58,837 bases of DNA from DATATV01 sp035551355 (GCA_035551355.1 DASZNF010000081.1:1-58837); one strand, 5' to 3'. Numbered from the stretch's first letter, positions 33,034 to 41,638 are shown. Notes: generated from the letters alone by a model not told the origin. Numbers and translations are program-made.

Positions 33034-35654
33034 TCGCCAAGACCGGACAGTTTGGTGAGGACCACGAACTGGTCGGGGTGACCGAGGTCGGCCAGGATGG
33101 CGGCGGAATCCTGCCAGGCGTACCCCGCCCGGGCACGGTCACCGGCGGTGATGTGCACATCGCCGAGGCGTTCCAGCGCATGCGCCTCCCAATACCGGTC
33201 GCCGAGGCGACGGTCGATCGCCAGGGACCGCTCGTAATGGTCGACGGCCGGGGCCACCCGGCCCAGTTGCCGCTCGATCTCCCCCAGATTGGCCAGCGCG
33301 TCGGCCTGGCCCTCCAGGTGATCCAGCCCCTCGTAGTAGGCCAGGGCCCGCTCGCCCAGCGGCAGCGCCTCGGCGCCGCGGCCCAGCTGCGTCAAGTGCT
33401 CGGCCATCGCGGTCAGCGCGTCGGCCCGGGACAGGTGGTCGGCTTCGTCCTCGCGCACGATCTGCCAGGCGATCCGGGCGTGGCGCAACGCGTTCTCCGG
33501 GTCGTGCAGGGCGTCGTAGAGGCGGGCGTAGGCCAGGTGCGTGATGATCGTGCCGGCCTCGTTGCTCAGCTCGGCGTAGATCTTCAGCGCCTCGGCCAGC
33601 GAGGCCAGCGCCTCGTCGAACGCCTCGACCCGGGCCAGCGCGGAACCGAGGTGGCGCAGCTCGGTGGCCAGCCCGATCCGGTCGCCGGCCGCTCGGACGG
33701 CCCGCAGCGCGGTGCGGTGCACGGCGACCCGGGCCTGTCTGCGGCCGGTGCGGCGCAGGTACGTGGTGCAGGCCCAGGCCAGCGGCCAGGCATAGGCCGG
33801 ATGTCCGTTGTCCGCGGCGAAGCGGATCACCGCGAGCAGGGTGGCCGACTCGGTGCGGAACCAGTCGATGGCGGCGCGGTAGCCGGCCTCGTCGGCCGGG
33901 CCGACGTCGGTGATCGGGTGCAGCCGCCGCACGATGCTGTCCCGGCAGGGCTGGATCACGTGGTCGGCCCGCATGGCCTGGTGCAGGTAGTGGTCCAGGA
34001 ACCGTTCGATGGCCTCGGCCCGTTCGCCTGCGTACTCCTCCCGCCAGGCCTGTTCGGCGGCGTAGGCGCGCAGCAGGTCGTGGAACCGGTACCGGCCGGG
34101 GCGGTGCTCGGTGATCAGGTGCGCGCCGGTCAGCTCGCGCAGCAGTTCCCGGGCGGTGGCCTCGGTGTCGGCCAGCGCGCCGCACGCGGGCAGGTCGATG
34201 TCCGGGCCGGGGTGCACGCCCAGCAGCCGGAACAGCCGGGCCGCGGGCGCCGAGAGCTCCCGGGCCGACCAGGAGAACACCGCGCGCAGGCTCAGATCGG
34301 CCTCGCCCAGGTCCAGGAAGTCCAGCCGGGAGCGCTCGTCGCGCAACTGCCCGACCAGTTCGGCGATGCTCAGCGCGGGCTGTCCGGCCGCGCGTCCGGC
34401 GACCAGGCTCAGCGCCAGCGGCAGCCGGGCGCACAGCGCGATCAGCTCCTCGGTCGCGGCCGGGGCCTCGGTCAGCCGGGCGTCGTGGATGCGCTCGGCC
34501 AGCAGGTCGGTGGCCTCGTCGGCGGGGGGCACGTCCAGGGCCAGCCGGAAGGCGCCCTCCCGCACGGCAAGGCCGTCCAGCCGGCTGCGGCTGGTGATCA
34601 GCACGACGCAGTGCTCGGTGGCCGGCAACAGCGGCCGTACGTGGTCCGAGGAGCGCGCGTTGTCCAGCACCACCAGCATCCGCCGCTGGGCCAGCAAACT
34701 GCGGTACAGCGCGGATTTCGCGTCCAGATCGACCGGGATCGCGTTGGCGTCCACGCCGAGCGCCTGCAGGAAACCGTGCAGCGCCTGGTCGGCGTCCACC
34801 TGCTGGCGGTGGTCGAAACCGCGCAGGTTGACGTGCAACTGACCGTCCGGGAACCGGTGCTTGACCTGGTGGGCCCAGTGCAGAGCCAGGGTTGACTTGC
34901 CGATGCCCGCGCTGCCGTCGATCGCGGTGATGACCACCGTGTCGCTGCGCGCGGCCAGGTCGAGCTGGGCGGTCAGCTGGTCCAGTTCCCTGGCCCGGCC
35001 GACGAACTGCCGGATGGTGGTGGGCAGCTGGTGCGGGGTCGAGCCGCCGCGGGTGAGGTGCGGGGCAGCCGACGCGGTGGTGTCGGAGTCGGGCAGGCAG
35101 ATCCAGGCGATGGTGTCCAGTTCCTTCACCCGGACCCGGACCTCCTGGTAGCGGTGCGGAGCTGCTGCCTTGCTCTGCTTGATCACCTCGTCGAAGAACC
35201 AGTGCGAGGCGATGACGGCCAGCAGGCCCGACGAGCGGGCCAGCGCGTCCTTGAGCACCGGGGCGTCCAGCAACCGGAAGGTCAGATCCACCGACTGGCC
35301 GACCACGCCGTGCTCGTCGTAGTGGATTTCGCCCGCGTGCACGGCCATCCGCAGCCGGATCTGTTCCTCGATGTTGCGCGCGTGGTTGTGCGCGCGCAGG
35401 GCGGCGACCAGTTCGCCGGGCAGCGATTCGACCAGCCGGCTCTTGGTCACCGTGGCCGGCAGCGTGATCAGCACGCCGTCGCCGCGGTCCTCGTGTTCGC
35501 AGTCCGCCCAGACCACTCCGGAACGTTCCAGGGCCTGCCGCAACAACGTGTACAGCCCCTGGCGCACGGTCAGCCGGTCCGGGTTGGTCCGGCGCGGATC
35601 GCCGAAGCCGGCCACGTCGACGACGAGCACCGTCCGATGCACGGCAGCATCCAT
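33009..35654 (-). CDS. STAND NTPase: nucleotide-cyclase-like domain + NB-ARC + TPR
   Basis: 881 aa. Residues 1-190 resemble a class III nucleotide cyclase: Asp13 in VVDVAGF and Asp59 in RGDGVLI match the two metal ligands and MAVHAGEI is conserved, but the position usually held by the catalytic Asn is Asp123 in SVDLTFRL, so activity is doubtful. Residues about 215-480 are an NB-ARC ATPase with Walker A GSAGIGKST (247-255), Walker B LVVLD (327-331), TSR (354-356) and LPLAL. About 640-870 are tetratricopeptide repeats. The layout resembles AfsR-type regulators and bacterial NLR-like defence proteins, with the cyclase domain replacing the usual output domain. No ribosome-binding site precedes ATG 35654; possibly leaderless. 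Confidence 0.85.
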   Translation of the reverse strand: MDAAVHRTVLVVDVAGFGDPRRTNPDRLTVRQGLYTLLRQALERSGVVWADCEHEDRGDGVLITLPATVTKSRLVESLPGELVAALRAHNHARNIEEQIRLRMAVHAGEIHYDEHGVVGQSVDLTFRLLDAPVLKDALARSSGLLAVIASHWFFDEVIKQSKAAAPHRYQEVRVRVKELDTIAWICLPDSDTTASAAPHLTRGGSTPHQLPTTIRQFVGRARELDQLTAQLDLAARSDTVVITAIDGSAGIGKSTLALHWAHQVKHRFPDGQLHVNLRGFDHRQQVDADQALHGFLQALGVDANAIPVDLDAKSALYRSLLAQRRMLVVLDNARSSDHVRPLLPATEHCVVLITSRSRLDGLAVREGAFRLALDVPPADEATDLLAERIHDARLTEAPAATEELIALCARLPLALSLVAGRAAGQPALSIAELVGQLRDERSRLDFLDLGEADLSLRAVFSWSARELSAPAARLFRLLGVHPGPDIDLPACGALADTEATARELLRELTGAHLITEHRPGRYRFHDLLRAYAAEQAWREEYAGERAEAIERFLDHYLHQAMRADHVIQPCRDSIVRRLHPITDVGPADEAGYRAAIDWFRTESATLLAVIRFAADNGHPAYAWPLAWACTTYLRRTGRRQARVAVHRTALRAVRAAGDRIGLATELRHLGSALARVEAFDEALASLAEALKIYAELSNEAGTIITHLAYARLYDALHDPENALRHARIAWQIVREDEADHLSRADALTAMAEHLTQLGRGAEALPLGERALAYYEGLDHLEGQADALANLGEIERQLGRVAPAVDHYERSLAIDRRLGDRYWEAHALERLGDVHITAGDRARAGYAWQDSAAILADLGHPDQFVVLTKLSGLGDQPTGFSR

Positions 35655-35713
35655 AGGACAAAACTTGGACCATCCCCGCGGGCTGTCAACCGGTTGGCCC
35701 CATCCGCGCGGGT

Positions 35714-36379
35714 TCAGGTTTTCGGTGCGTCGCCGAACAGGCTGGCCAGCGTGACGATCCGGTTGCGGCGCACATGATCCTGGGCGCATTCCCGGGCCCG
35801 GTCGGCCTCGCCGGAGGCGATCGCGGCGTACAGCGCGCGGTGCTCGGCCAGCAGATCGGCCCAGTGCTCGTTCTGCCGGGTCAGCCAGCGCAGCCGGGCC
35901 TCGATCGGCCGCAGTGTCTTGGACAGCAGGGAATTGCCGGCGATGGCCACGATCTCGTCGTGGAAGGCGTTGTTGGCCGCGGTGATCTGCGCGGCCCTGC
36001 CGGTCGCGGTGGCCCGGGCGGCGGCGGCCAGCAGTTTGGCCAGCCTGCGGTGTTCGGCCGCGCCCGCCCGTTGCGCGGCCAGCCCGCCGGCCAGCACCTC
36101 CAGCGCCTCGCGCACGTCGAACAGTTCCTCGACGTCGGTCCGCGACAGTCCGCGCACCTCGATCCGGCGAGGCGAGCGCACCACCACGAAGCCCTCGGCG
36201 GCCAGGGTGCGGATGGCCTCGCGCACCGGTGCCCGGGACACCCCGAAATCCTCGGCCAGTTCCCGTTCCACCAGCCGGTCCCCGGGCTGAAGCGTGCCGG
36301 CCACAATGCGCTCGCGCAGTTCGGCCAGCACCCGTTCGCGTACCGCGCCCAGGGGCGGCCGGTCGTCTGCGCTGTTCAC
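35714..36379 (-). CDS. GntR-family (FadR subfamily) regulator
   Basis: 221 aa. The winged helix spans about residues 10-75 (LRERIVAGTLQPGDRLVERE, FGVSRAPVREAIRTLAAEG) and the C-terminal all-helical FCD ligand domain about 85-210, with metal-binding candidates Asp/His in NAFHDEIV and AEHRALYAAI. The GTG start at 36379 has no ribosome-binding site but a TAAACT box 8 nt upstream, implying a leaderless mRNA. It diverges from the NCS1 permease across two TTTGGnATACCAAA palindromes, its likely operators. The effector is probably a compound imported by the permease. Confidence 0.9.
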   Translation of the reverse strand: MNSADDRPPLGAVRERVLAELRERIVAGTLQPGDRLVERELAEDFGVSRAPVREAIRTLAAEGFVVVRSPRRIEVRGLSRTDVEELFDVREALEVLAGGLAAQRAGAAEHRRLAKLLAAAARATATGRAAQITAANNAFHDEIVAIAGNSLLSKTLRPIEARLRWLTRQNEHWADLLAEHRALYAAIASGEADRARECAQDHVRRNRIVTLASLFGDAPKT

Positions 36380-36387
36380 CGTGCGTG

Positions 36388-36414
36388 AGTTTACCTTGCG
36401 TTACCCCGAATCAA
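36388..36414 (-). promoter_or_regulatory. leaderless promoter of the gntR gene
   Basis: On the minus strand, -35 TTGATT (36414-36409), 15-bp spacer and -10 TAAACT (36393-36388), then 8 nt to the GTG. The start point would fall next to the start codon. Confidence 0.45.
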
Positions 36415-36428
36415 TCTCACCGGCACTC

Positions 36429-36469
36429 TTGACTGCGAGCGTTTGGCATACCAAATTTGGGATACCAAA
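36429..36469 (+). promoter_or_regulatory. NCS1 permease promoter with tandem GntR-type operators
   Basis: Two abutting palindromes, TTTGGCATACCAAA (36442-36455) and TTTGGGATACCAAA (36456-36469), together form a larger inverted repeat centred on AAATTT. A -35 TTGACT (36429-36434) with 17-bp spacing puts the -10 at CAAATT (36452-36457) inside the operators, so binding would repress the permease. Confidence 0.8.
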
Positions 36470-36485
36470 CCTCGTGGAGGTGCCC

Positions 36486-37934
36486 GTGTCAGTCAGCGCA
36501 AGCACCCAGCAGACCCAGTCCCCGGACAACCAGCGACTGCGCAACGCCGACCTCGAGCCGGCCACGGAACGACACTGGAAGACCTACGACATCTTCGCCC
36601 TGTGGATGTCGGACGTGCACAACCTCGGCAACTACACCTTCGCCGCCGGGCTGTTCGTGCTCGGCCTGTCCGCCTGGCAGGTGTTCACCGCGCTGCTGGC
36701 CGGCTTCGTGATCATCTACCTCGGCATGAACCTGATGGGCCGGATCGGCCAGACCACCGGCGTGCCCTTCCCGGTGGTGGCCAGGATCAGCTTCGGCGTG
36801 TTCGGCGCCAACCTGCCCGCGCTGATCCGCGCGGTCATCGCCATCCTCTGGTACGGCATCCAGACCTACCTGGCCTCGGTGGCCATGATCGTGCTGCTGC
36901 TGGCCGTCGACCCCGGCCTGACTCCGTTGACCCAGCACGGTTTCCTCGGTCTGAGCGCGCTGGGCTGGATCTGTTTCCTCGTCCTGTGGGTGTTGCAGGC
37001 CCTGGTGATCACCCGGGGCATGGAGACCGTGCGCCGGTTCCAGGACTGGTGCGGCCCGGCCATCTGGGTGGTGATGATCGCGCTCGCGGTGTGGGTGCTG
37101 ACCAAGGCGCACTGGCACATCTCGCTGACCACCAGCCCCACCCATCTCTCTGGCGGGGCGCAGGTCCGGGAATGGTTCGGCGCGGCCGGGCTGATCCTGT
37201 CCGTCTACGGCACGCTGATGCTCAACTTCTGTGACTTCTCCCGGTTCGCGCCGAGCGCGAAAACCGTGCGGCGCGGCAACTTCTGGGGCCTGCCCATCAA
37301 CTCCACCGCGTTCGCGCTGGTCTCGGTGATCGTCACCGCGGGCAGCCTGCAGGTGTTCGGCCAGGCCATCACCGATCCGGCCGCGCTGATCGCCAAGATC
37401 GGCAACACCCCGGTGCTGATCATCGGCGCGCTCACCTTCGCGGTGGCCACCATGGGCGTGAACATCGTCGCCAACTTCGTGTCCCCCGCCTACGACCTGG
37501 CCAACATCTGGCCCCGGCGGATCAGCTTCAAGGTCGGCGGGATGATCAGCACGGTGGTCGCGCTGTGCGTGCTGCCGTGGAAGCTGTACTCCAGCCCGGA
37601 CGTGGTCAACTACTTCCTGGGCGGCCTCGGCGCCTTCCTCGGACCCCTGTTCGGCATCATGATCGTCGACTACTACCTGATCAAACGGGGCAGGATCCAG
37701 ATCGAGGGGCTGTTCGACGCCGGGGCCGACGGGCCCTACCACTACCGGCACGGGGTGAACCCGCGCGCGGTCGGCGTTTTCGTGCCCACCGCCGCGCTGT
37801 CCGCGGTGGTCGCCCTGGTGCCCGCGCTGGCCCCGGCCGCGCCCTACTCCTGGTTCATCGGCACCGCCGCTGCCGGTCTGCTTTATTTGCTGGTCAACCG
37901 AAAGCGGGCCGAGATTGCGCATCCTGGTCACTAA
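36486..37934 (+). CDS. NCS1-family hydantoin/allantoin/nucleobase permease
   Basis: 482 aa, about twelve helices. NCS1 features are DIFALWMSDVHNLGNYTFAAG in helix 1, GQTTGVPFPVVARISFG, NFCDFSRFAP and NFVSPAYDLANIWP. It is a separate sequence from the permease at 16.6-18.2 kb, not a copy. The GTG at 36486 has GGAGG 5 nt upstream; the open frame before it crosses the operators and is not coding. The end overlaps the next gene by 20 bp. With a racemase downstream, import of a chiral ring compound such as hydantoin or allantoin is the likeliest role. Confidence 0.9.
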   Translation: MSVSASTQQTQSPDNQRLRNADLEPATERHWKTYDIFALWMSDVHNLGNYTFAAGLFVLGLSAWQVFTALLAGFVIIYLGMNLMGRIGQTTGVPFPVVARISFGVFGANLPALIRAVIAILWYGIQTYLASVAMIVLLLAVDPGLTPLTQHGFLGLSALGWICFLVLWVLQALVITRGMETVRRFQDWCGPAIWVVMIALAVWVLTKAHWHISLTTSPTHLSGGAQVREWFGAAGLILSVYGTLMLNFCDFSRFAPSAKTVRRGNFWGLPINSTAFALVSVIVTAGSLQVFGQAITDPAALIAKIGNTPVLIIGALTFAVATMGVNIVANFVSPAYDLANIWPRRISFKVGGMISTVVALCVLPWKLYSSPDVVNYFLGGLGAFLGPLFGIMIVDYYLIKRGRIQIEGLFDAGADGPYHYRHGVNPRAVGVFVPTAALSAVVALVPALAPAAPYSWFIGTAAAGLLYLLVNRKRAEIAHPGH

Positions 37935-38634
37935 CTGCAACACCACCGAGGAGATGACCCGGGAGATCGCGGCCGGCGCCCGCGCGGCCGCGAGCCCGGG
38001 CACCGAGATCCTGGCCCGCACCCCGCGCTGGGGCCCGGAATCGGCCGAGGGCTGGCTGGACAGCTTCCTGTCCGCCGCGGCCGTGCTCGACCTGCTGCAC
38101 GCGGAGGCCGAGCCGTTCGACGCGGCGGTGCTGGCCGGGTTCGGCGAGCACGGCCGGGAGGGCGCGCGGGAACTGCTGGACGTGCCGGTCGTGGACATCA
38201 CCGAGGCCGGCGCGCACCTGGCGTGCCTGCTCGGCCGCCGGTACGGGGTGGTCACCACGCTGGAACGCACCCGGGGGCAGATCGAGGACAGCCTGCACAC
38301 CGCGGGCCTGGCCGCGCACTGCATGGCGATCGAGGGCACCGGGCTGGGCGTGCTGGAACTGGCCGACGCCGACCGAGCCGCCTCGGCCTTCGTGTCCGCG
38401 GCCCGCCGGGCCCGGGACGCCGGGGCCGAGGTGCTGGTGCTGGGCTGCGCCGGGATGACCGGCCTGCACGCCCGGATCGCGGCCGAGTTGTCGGTGCCGG
38501 TGGTGGACGGGGTGGCTGCCGCGGTGCGGCTGGCCGAATCGCTGGTCGGGCTGGGCCTGCGGACCAGCCGGGCGGGCAGTTACGCCCAACCGCTGCCCAA
38601 GCGCCGCCGGTGGCCGGGAGAGGCTGGGCGCTGA
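37915..38634 (+). CDS. Asp/Glu/hydantoin racemase family protein
   Basis: 239 aa. The opening MRILVTNCNTTEEMT is the family's NxNTT/S segment, and Cys178 in VLVLGCAGMTG matches the second catalytic Cys. The first catalytic Cys, normally in a CFGD-like motif, is replaced by Gly75 in VLAGFGEHG. Two-base racemisation would then be impaired, so the protein may use another base or do a different isomerisation. It starts at TTG 37915, 20 bp inside the permease, hence coupled to it. Hydantoin or allantoin racemase is the best guess from context. Confidence 0.82.
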   Translation: MRILVTNCNTTEEMTREIAAGARAAASPGTEILARTPRWGPESAEGWLDSFLSAAAVLDLLHAEAEPFDAAVLAGFGEHGREGARELLDVPVVDITEAGAHLACLLGRRYGVVTTLERTRGQIEDSLHTAGLAAHCMAIEGTGLGVLELADADRAASAFVSAARRARDAGAEVLVLGCAGMTGLHARIAAELSVPVVDGVAAAVRLAESLVGLGLRTSRAGSYAQPLPKRRRWPGEAGR

Positions 38635-38644
38635 ACGCGAAACG

Positions 38645-38672
38645 CCGTGCCGACCCAGGACGATCGGCACGG
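38645..38672. terminator. hairpin after the racemase gene
   Basis: CCGTGCCGA (38645-38653) pairs perfectly with TCGGCACGG (38664-38672) across a 10-nt loop. It lies between the racemase gene and the convergent SnoaL-like pseudogene; no T-tract follows on either side. Confidence 0.55.
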
Positions 38673-38783
38673 ACGTAATCGAATCATGACGCTCTCCCCC
38701 GTTAGTCGTCACGAATACGGACTCACGTCCGGGGTACGGTGCCGCCCGGAAAATGGATTGCGGAAATTATCCGCCGGTCGCGG

Positions 38784-39169
38784 TCAGGCGAGAAACGCGT
38801 CCATGCCGTCCACGTCGGAGAGACAGGTCTCGATCTCGGCGATCCGGTCGCCGCGCAGTCGGCACACCGTGGCCAGGTACTGGTCCAGGGTCCGGCCGTT
38901 TCGATTTGCCGGGTTGTGCAAGGAAAGGGCGAGATTGTCCCGGCTGAGCAGGGTGCGCTCGAAGGTGACGGCGAGACCGTAGCCTGCGATCTTTCTGGCT
39001 CGCTCGATCACCTCGTCCAGGCCCGACGCGGTGCCGGAGACGGTGTTCTCGCCGGGCAATGTCCAGGTCACGTCCGCGGTGAACAGTTCGCGCCTCCCGG
39101 CCCGGTCGGCGGCGACAGGGCGGCGTGGAATTTCGTGGCCAGGGCCAGTTTTTCTTCGGTCGTTGACAT
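38784..39169 (-). pseudogene. SnoaL-like protein gene with a single-base frameshift
   Basis: From ATG 39169 the frame encodes MSTTEEKLALATKFHAALS, then runs out of register; one base later a second frame continues ADRAGRRELFTADVTWTLPG and on to FLSDVDGMDAFLA-type end (here CLSDVDGMDAFLA) at 38784. The two parts join into one normal SnoaL/NTF2-fold protein of about 128 aa if one base is restored near 39112-39118. The length, 386 bp, is not a multiple of three, in agreement. It is either a true pseudogene or a sequencing error. It diverges from ruvC. Confidence 0.8.
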
Positions 39170-39330
39170 TTTCCCGGCCGTTCCGTGAACGGCTGGTTCG
39201 ATGGTTCTCGAACTTTAGCGGCACGGGCCGACCGCGCGTCGCTGCCCGGAGTCGCGCACCCCAACCCGTAAGGTTCGAACGGATGTTCGCTGGCCCGGCG
39301 GCCAGCTCGGCCGATCGCAGGGAGGGACGT

Positions 39331-39945
39331 GTGCGCGTGCTCGGGGTCGACCCCGGGTTGACCCGGTGCGGCATCGGCGTGGTGGACGGCGGCGTCGGGC
39401 GCACGGTCAGCTGCGTCGCGGTCGACGTCATCCGCACCCCGGCCGAGGACGACCTGGCCCACCGGCTGCTGGGCATCGCCGACGCGGTGGAACGCTGGCT
39501 GGACCGCTACCAGCCGGACGTGGTCGCGGTCGAGCGGGTGTTCAGCCAGTACAACGTGCGCACCGCCATGGGCACCGCGCAGGCCGGAGGGGTGGTCGCG
39601 CTGGCCGCCGCCCGCCGCGACCTGCCGGTCATGTTCCACACCCCCAGCGAGGTCAAGGCCGCGGTCACCGGCTCCGGCCGGGCCGACAAGGCGCAGGTCA
39701 CCACCATGGTCACCCGGCTGCTCAACCTGGCCGAACGACCCAGCCCGGCGGACGCGGCCGACGCCCTCGCACTGGCCATCTGCCACCTGTGGCGGGCCCC
39801 GCTGCGCACCCGGCTGGCCGAGGCCGAGGCCCGGGCGGCCGAACTCGTGCGCAACCACAAGTCCCGGCTGGCCCTGGCCGCCAAGCAGGCCAAGGCCGGC
39901 AAACCCGCGCAGGCGGGGCCGAACGCAGGAAGGAACACCCGGTGA
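39331..39945 (+). CDS. ruvC: Holliday junction resolvase RuvC
   Basis: Endonuclease of 204 aa that cuts Holliday junctions together with RuvAB. The first catalytic Asp is in VLGVDPGLTRCG, Glu in VAVERVFSQYN, and the last acidic pair in PADAADALALAICH. The C-terminal 40 residues are a basic Ala/Lys-rich extension, longer than in E. coli (173 aa). GTG 39331 has GGAGGG just upstream. The stop overlaps the ruvA start (GTGA). First gene of the ruvCAB operon. Confidence 0.95.
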   Translation: MRVLGVDPGLTRCGIGVVDGGVGRTVSCVAVDVIRTPAEDDLAHRLLGIADAVERWLDRYQPDVVAVERVFSQYNVRTAMGTAQAGGVVALAAARRDLPVMFHTPSEVKAAVTGSGRADKAQVTTMVTRLLNLAERPSPADAADALALAICHLWRAPLRTRLAEAEARAAELVRNHKSRLALAAKQAKAGKPAQAGPNAGRNTR

Positions 39946-40538
39946 TCTCGTCGGTGCGCGGCAAGGTGTTGGAGATCGCGCTGGACCACGCCGTGGTCGA
40001 GGTCGGCGGTGTCGGCCTCGAGGTGCGCACCACGCCCTCCACGCTGGCCGTGCTGCGCCGCGGCGAGGAGACCAGCCTGGCCACCTCGCTGGTCGTGCGG
40101 GAGGACTCGCTGACCCTGTTCGGCTTTGCCGACGCCCAGGCCCGCCAGCTGTTCGGGCTGCTCACCACGGTGTCCGGCATCGGCCCCCGGCTGGCCCTGG
40201 CCACGCTGTCCGTGCTGGAGCCGGAGTCGCTCAAAAGCGCGCTGGCCGAGGGCAACATCACCGCGCTGACCCAGGTGCCCGGCATCGGCCGCAAGGGCGC
40301 CGAACGGCTGATCATCGAGCTGCGGGACAAGGTCGGCGCGCTGACCGGCCCGGTCACCAACGGCGCCACCCAGGTCAACGGCCAGGTGCGCGAATCGGTG
40401 GTGGAAGCCCTGCTGGGCCTGGGTTTCGCCGCCAAGCAGGCCGAGCAGACGGTGGACGCGGTGCTGGCCGAGCACGCCGGGGCGGACACCCCAGCGGTGC
40501 TGCGCCGGTCGCTGACCACCCTGGGTCGCAAGCGGTAG
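39942..40538 (+). CDS. ruvA: Holliday junction DNA helicase subunit RuvA
   Basis: 198 aa; binds four-way junctions as a tetramer and loads RuvB. The N-terminal OB fold begins MISSVRGKVLEIALDHAVVEVGG; two helix-hairpin-helix motifs are VSGIGPRLALATL and VPGIGRKGAERLI; the C-terminal RuvB-binding domain is VVEALLGLGFAAKQAEQTV. The GTG at 39942 overlaps ruvC by 4 bp with AGGAAGGA upstream. ruvB starts 9 bp after the stop. Confidence 0.95.
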   Translation: MISSVRGKVLEIALDHAVVEVGGVGLEVRTTPSTLAVLRRGEETSLATSLVVREDSLTLFGFADAQARQLFGLLTTVSGIGPRLALATLSVLEPESLKSALAEGNITALTQVPGIGRKGAERLIIELRDKVGALTGPVTNGATQVNGQVRESVVEALLGLGFAAKQAEQTVDAVLAEHAGADTPAVLRRSLTTLGRKR

Positions 40539-40547
40539 GGGCCGGGC

Positions 40548-41597
40548 ATGTACGAAGAGTCCGTGACCGACGAGCCCGAGCTGTCCCCGCTGGTCCGGCC
40601 GTCCGAGACGGACGTCGAGTCCACCCTGCGGCCGCGCACCCTGGCGGAGTTCGTCGGCCAGCCGCGGGTGCGCGAACAGTTGTCCCTGGTGCTGGAGGGG
40701 GCCAAGCGGCGCGGCAGTCCGCCCGATCACGTGCTGCTGTCCGGCCCGCCCGGGCTGGGCAAGACCAGCCTGTCCATGATCATCGCCGCCGAGCTGGGCA
40801 GCGCCATCCGGGTCACCTCCGGGCCCGCCCTGGAACGGGCCGGGGACCTGGCCGCGATGCTGTCCAACCTGGTCGAGGGCGATGTGCTGTTCATCGACGA
40901 GATCCATCGCATCGCCCGGCCGGCCGAGGAGATGCTCTACCTGGCCATGGAGGACTTCCGGGTCGACGTGGTGGTCGGCAAGGGGCCGGGCGCGACCAGC
41001 ATCCCGCTGGAGATCGCGCCGTTCACCCTGGTCGGCGCCACCACCCGGTCCGGCGCGCTGACCGGCCCGTTGCGCGACCGGTTCGGCTTCACCGGGCACA
41101 TGGAGTTCTACGCGCCCGAGGAAGTGGAGCGGGTGCTGCGCCGCTCGGCCCAGATCCTGGGGGTGGACCTGTGGGAAGACGGGGCGCACGAGATCGCCCG
41201 CCGCTCGCGGGGCACACCCCGGATCGCCAACCGGCTGCTGCGCCGGGTGCGCGACTTCGCCGAGGTGCGCGCGGACGGCGCGGTCACCCTGGACGTGGCC
41301 AAGGCCGCGCTGGCCGTCTACGACGTGGACGAACTCGGGCTGGACCGGCTGGACCGGGCGGTGCTGGGCGCGCTGGTGCGGTCCTTCGGCGGCGGCCCGG
41401 TCGGCGTGTCCACGCTGGCCGTGGCGGTGGGGGAGGAGGCCACCACGGTGGAGGAGGTGTGCGAGCCCTATCTGGTCCGGGCCGGGATGCTGGCCCGCAC
41501 CCCGCGGGGCCGGATCGCCACCGCCGCCGCCTGGACCCATCTGGGGCTGACTCCGCCGCCGGACGCCACCGGCGAGACACAGGCCGCGCGTTGCTGA
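40548..41597 (+). CDS. ruvB: Holliday junction DNA helicase subunit RuvB
   Basis: AAA+ motor of 349 aa driving branch migration. Walker A is GPPGLGKTS, Walker B is LFIDEIHR, sensor 1 lies in LVGATTRSGALTGPLRDRFG and the Arg finger region follows. The C-terminal winged helix contains RTPRGRIATAAAWTHLGL. The ATG at 40548 is 9 bp after ruvA. It is the end of the ruvCAB operon; next comes an accessory WXG100-like gene with its own promoter in place of the usual direct continuation to yajC. Confidence 0.96.
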   Translation: MYEESVTDEPELSPLVRPSETDVESTLRPRTLAEFVGQPRVREQLSLVLEGAKRRGSPPDHVLLSGPPGLGKTSLSMIIAAELGSAIRVTSGPALERAGDLAAMLSNLVEGDVLFIDEIHRIARPAEEMLYLAMEDFRVDVVVGKGPGATSIPLEIAPFTLVGATTRSGALTGPLRDRFGFTGHMEFYAPEEVERVLRRSAQILGVDLWEDGAHEIARRSRGTPRIANRLLRRVRDFAEVRADGAVTLDVAKAALAVYDVDELGLDRLDRAVLGALVRSFGGGPVGVSTLAVAVGEEATTVEEVCEPYLVRAGMLARTPRGRIATAAAWTHLGLTPPPDATGETQAARC

Positions 41598-41626
41598 AAC
41601 CGGTCATATCCGGCGGTGTGTGTCGG

Positions 41627-41632
41627 TAACCT
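41627..41632 (+). promoter_or_regulatory. -10 box of a leaderless WXG100-like gene
   Basis: TAACCT is followed by six bases and then the GTG at 41639, which has no ribosome-binding site. No convincing -35 is seen. Confidence 0.5.
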
Positions 41633-41638
41633 GAACGG

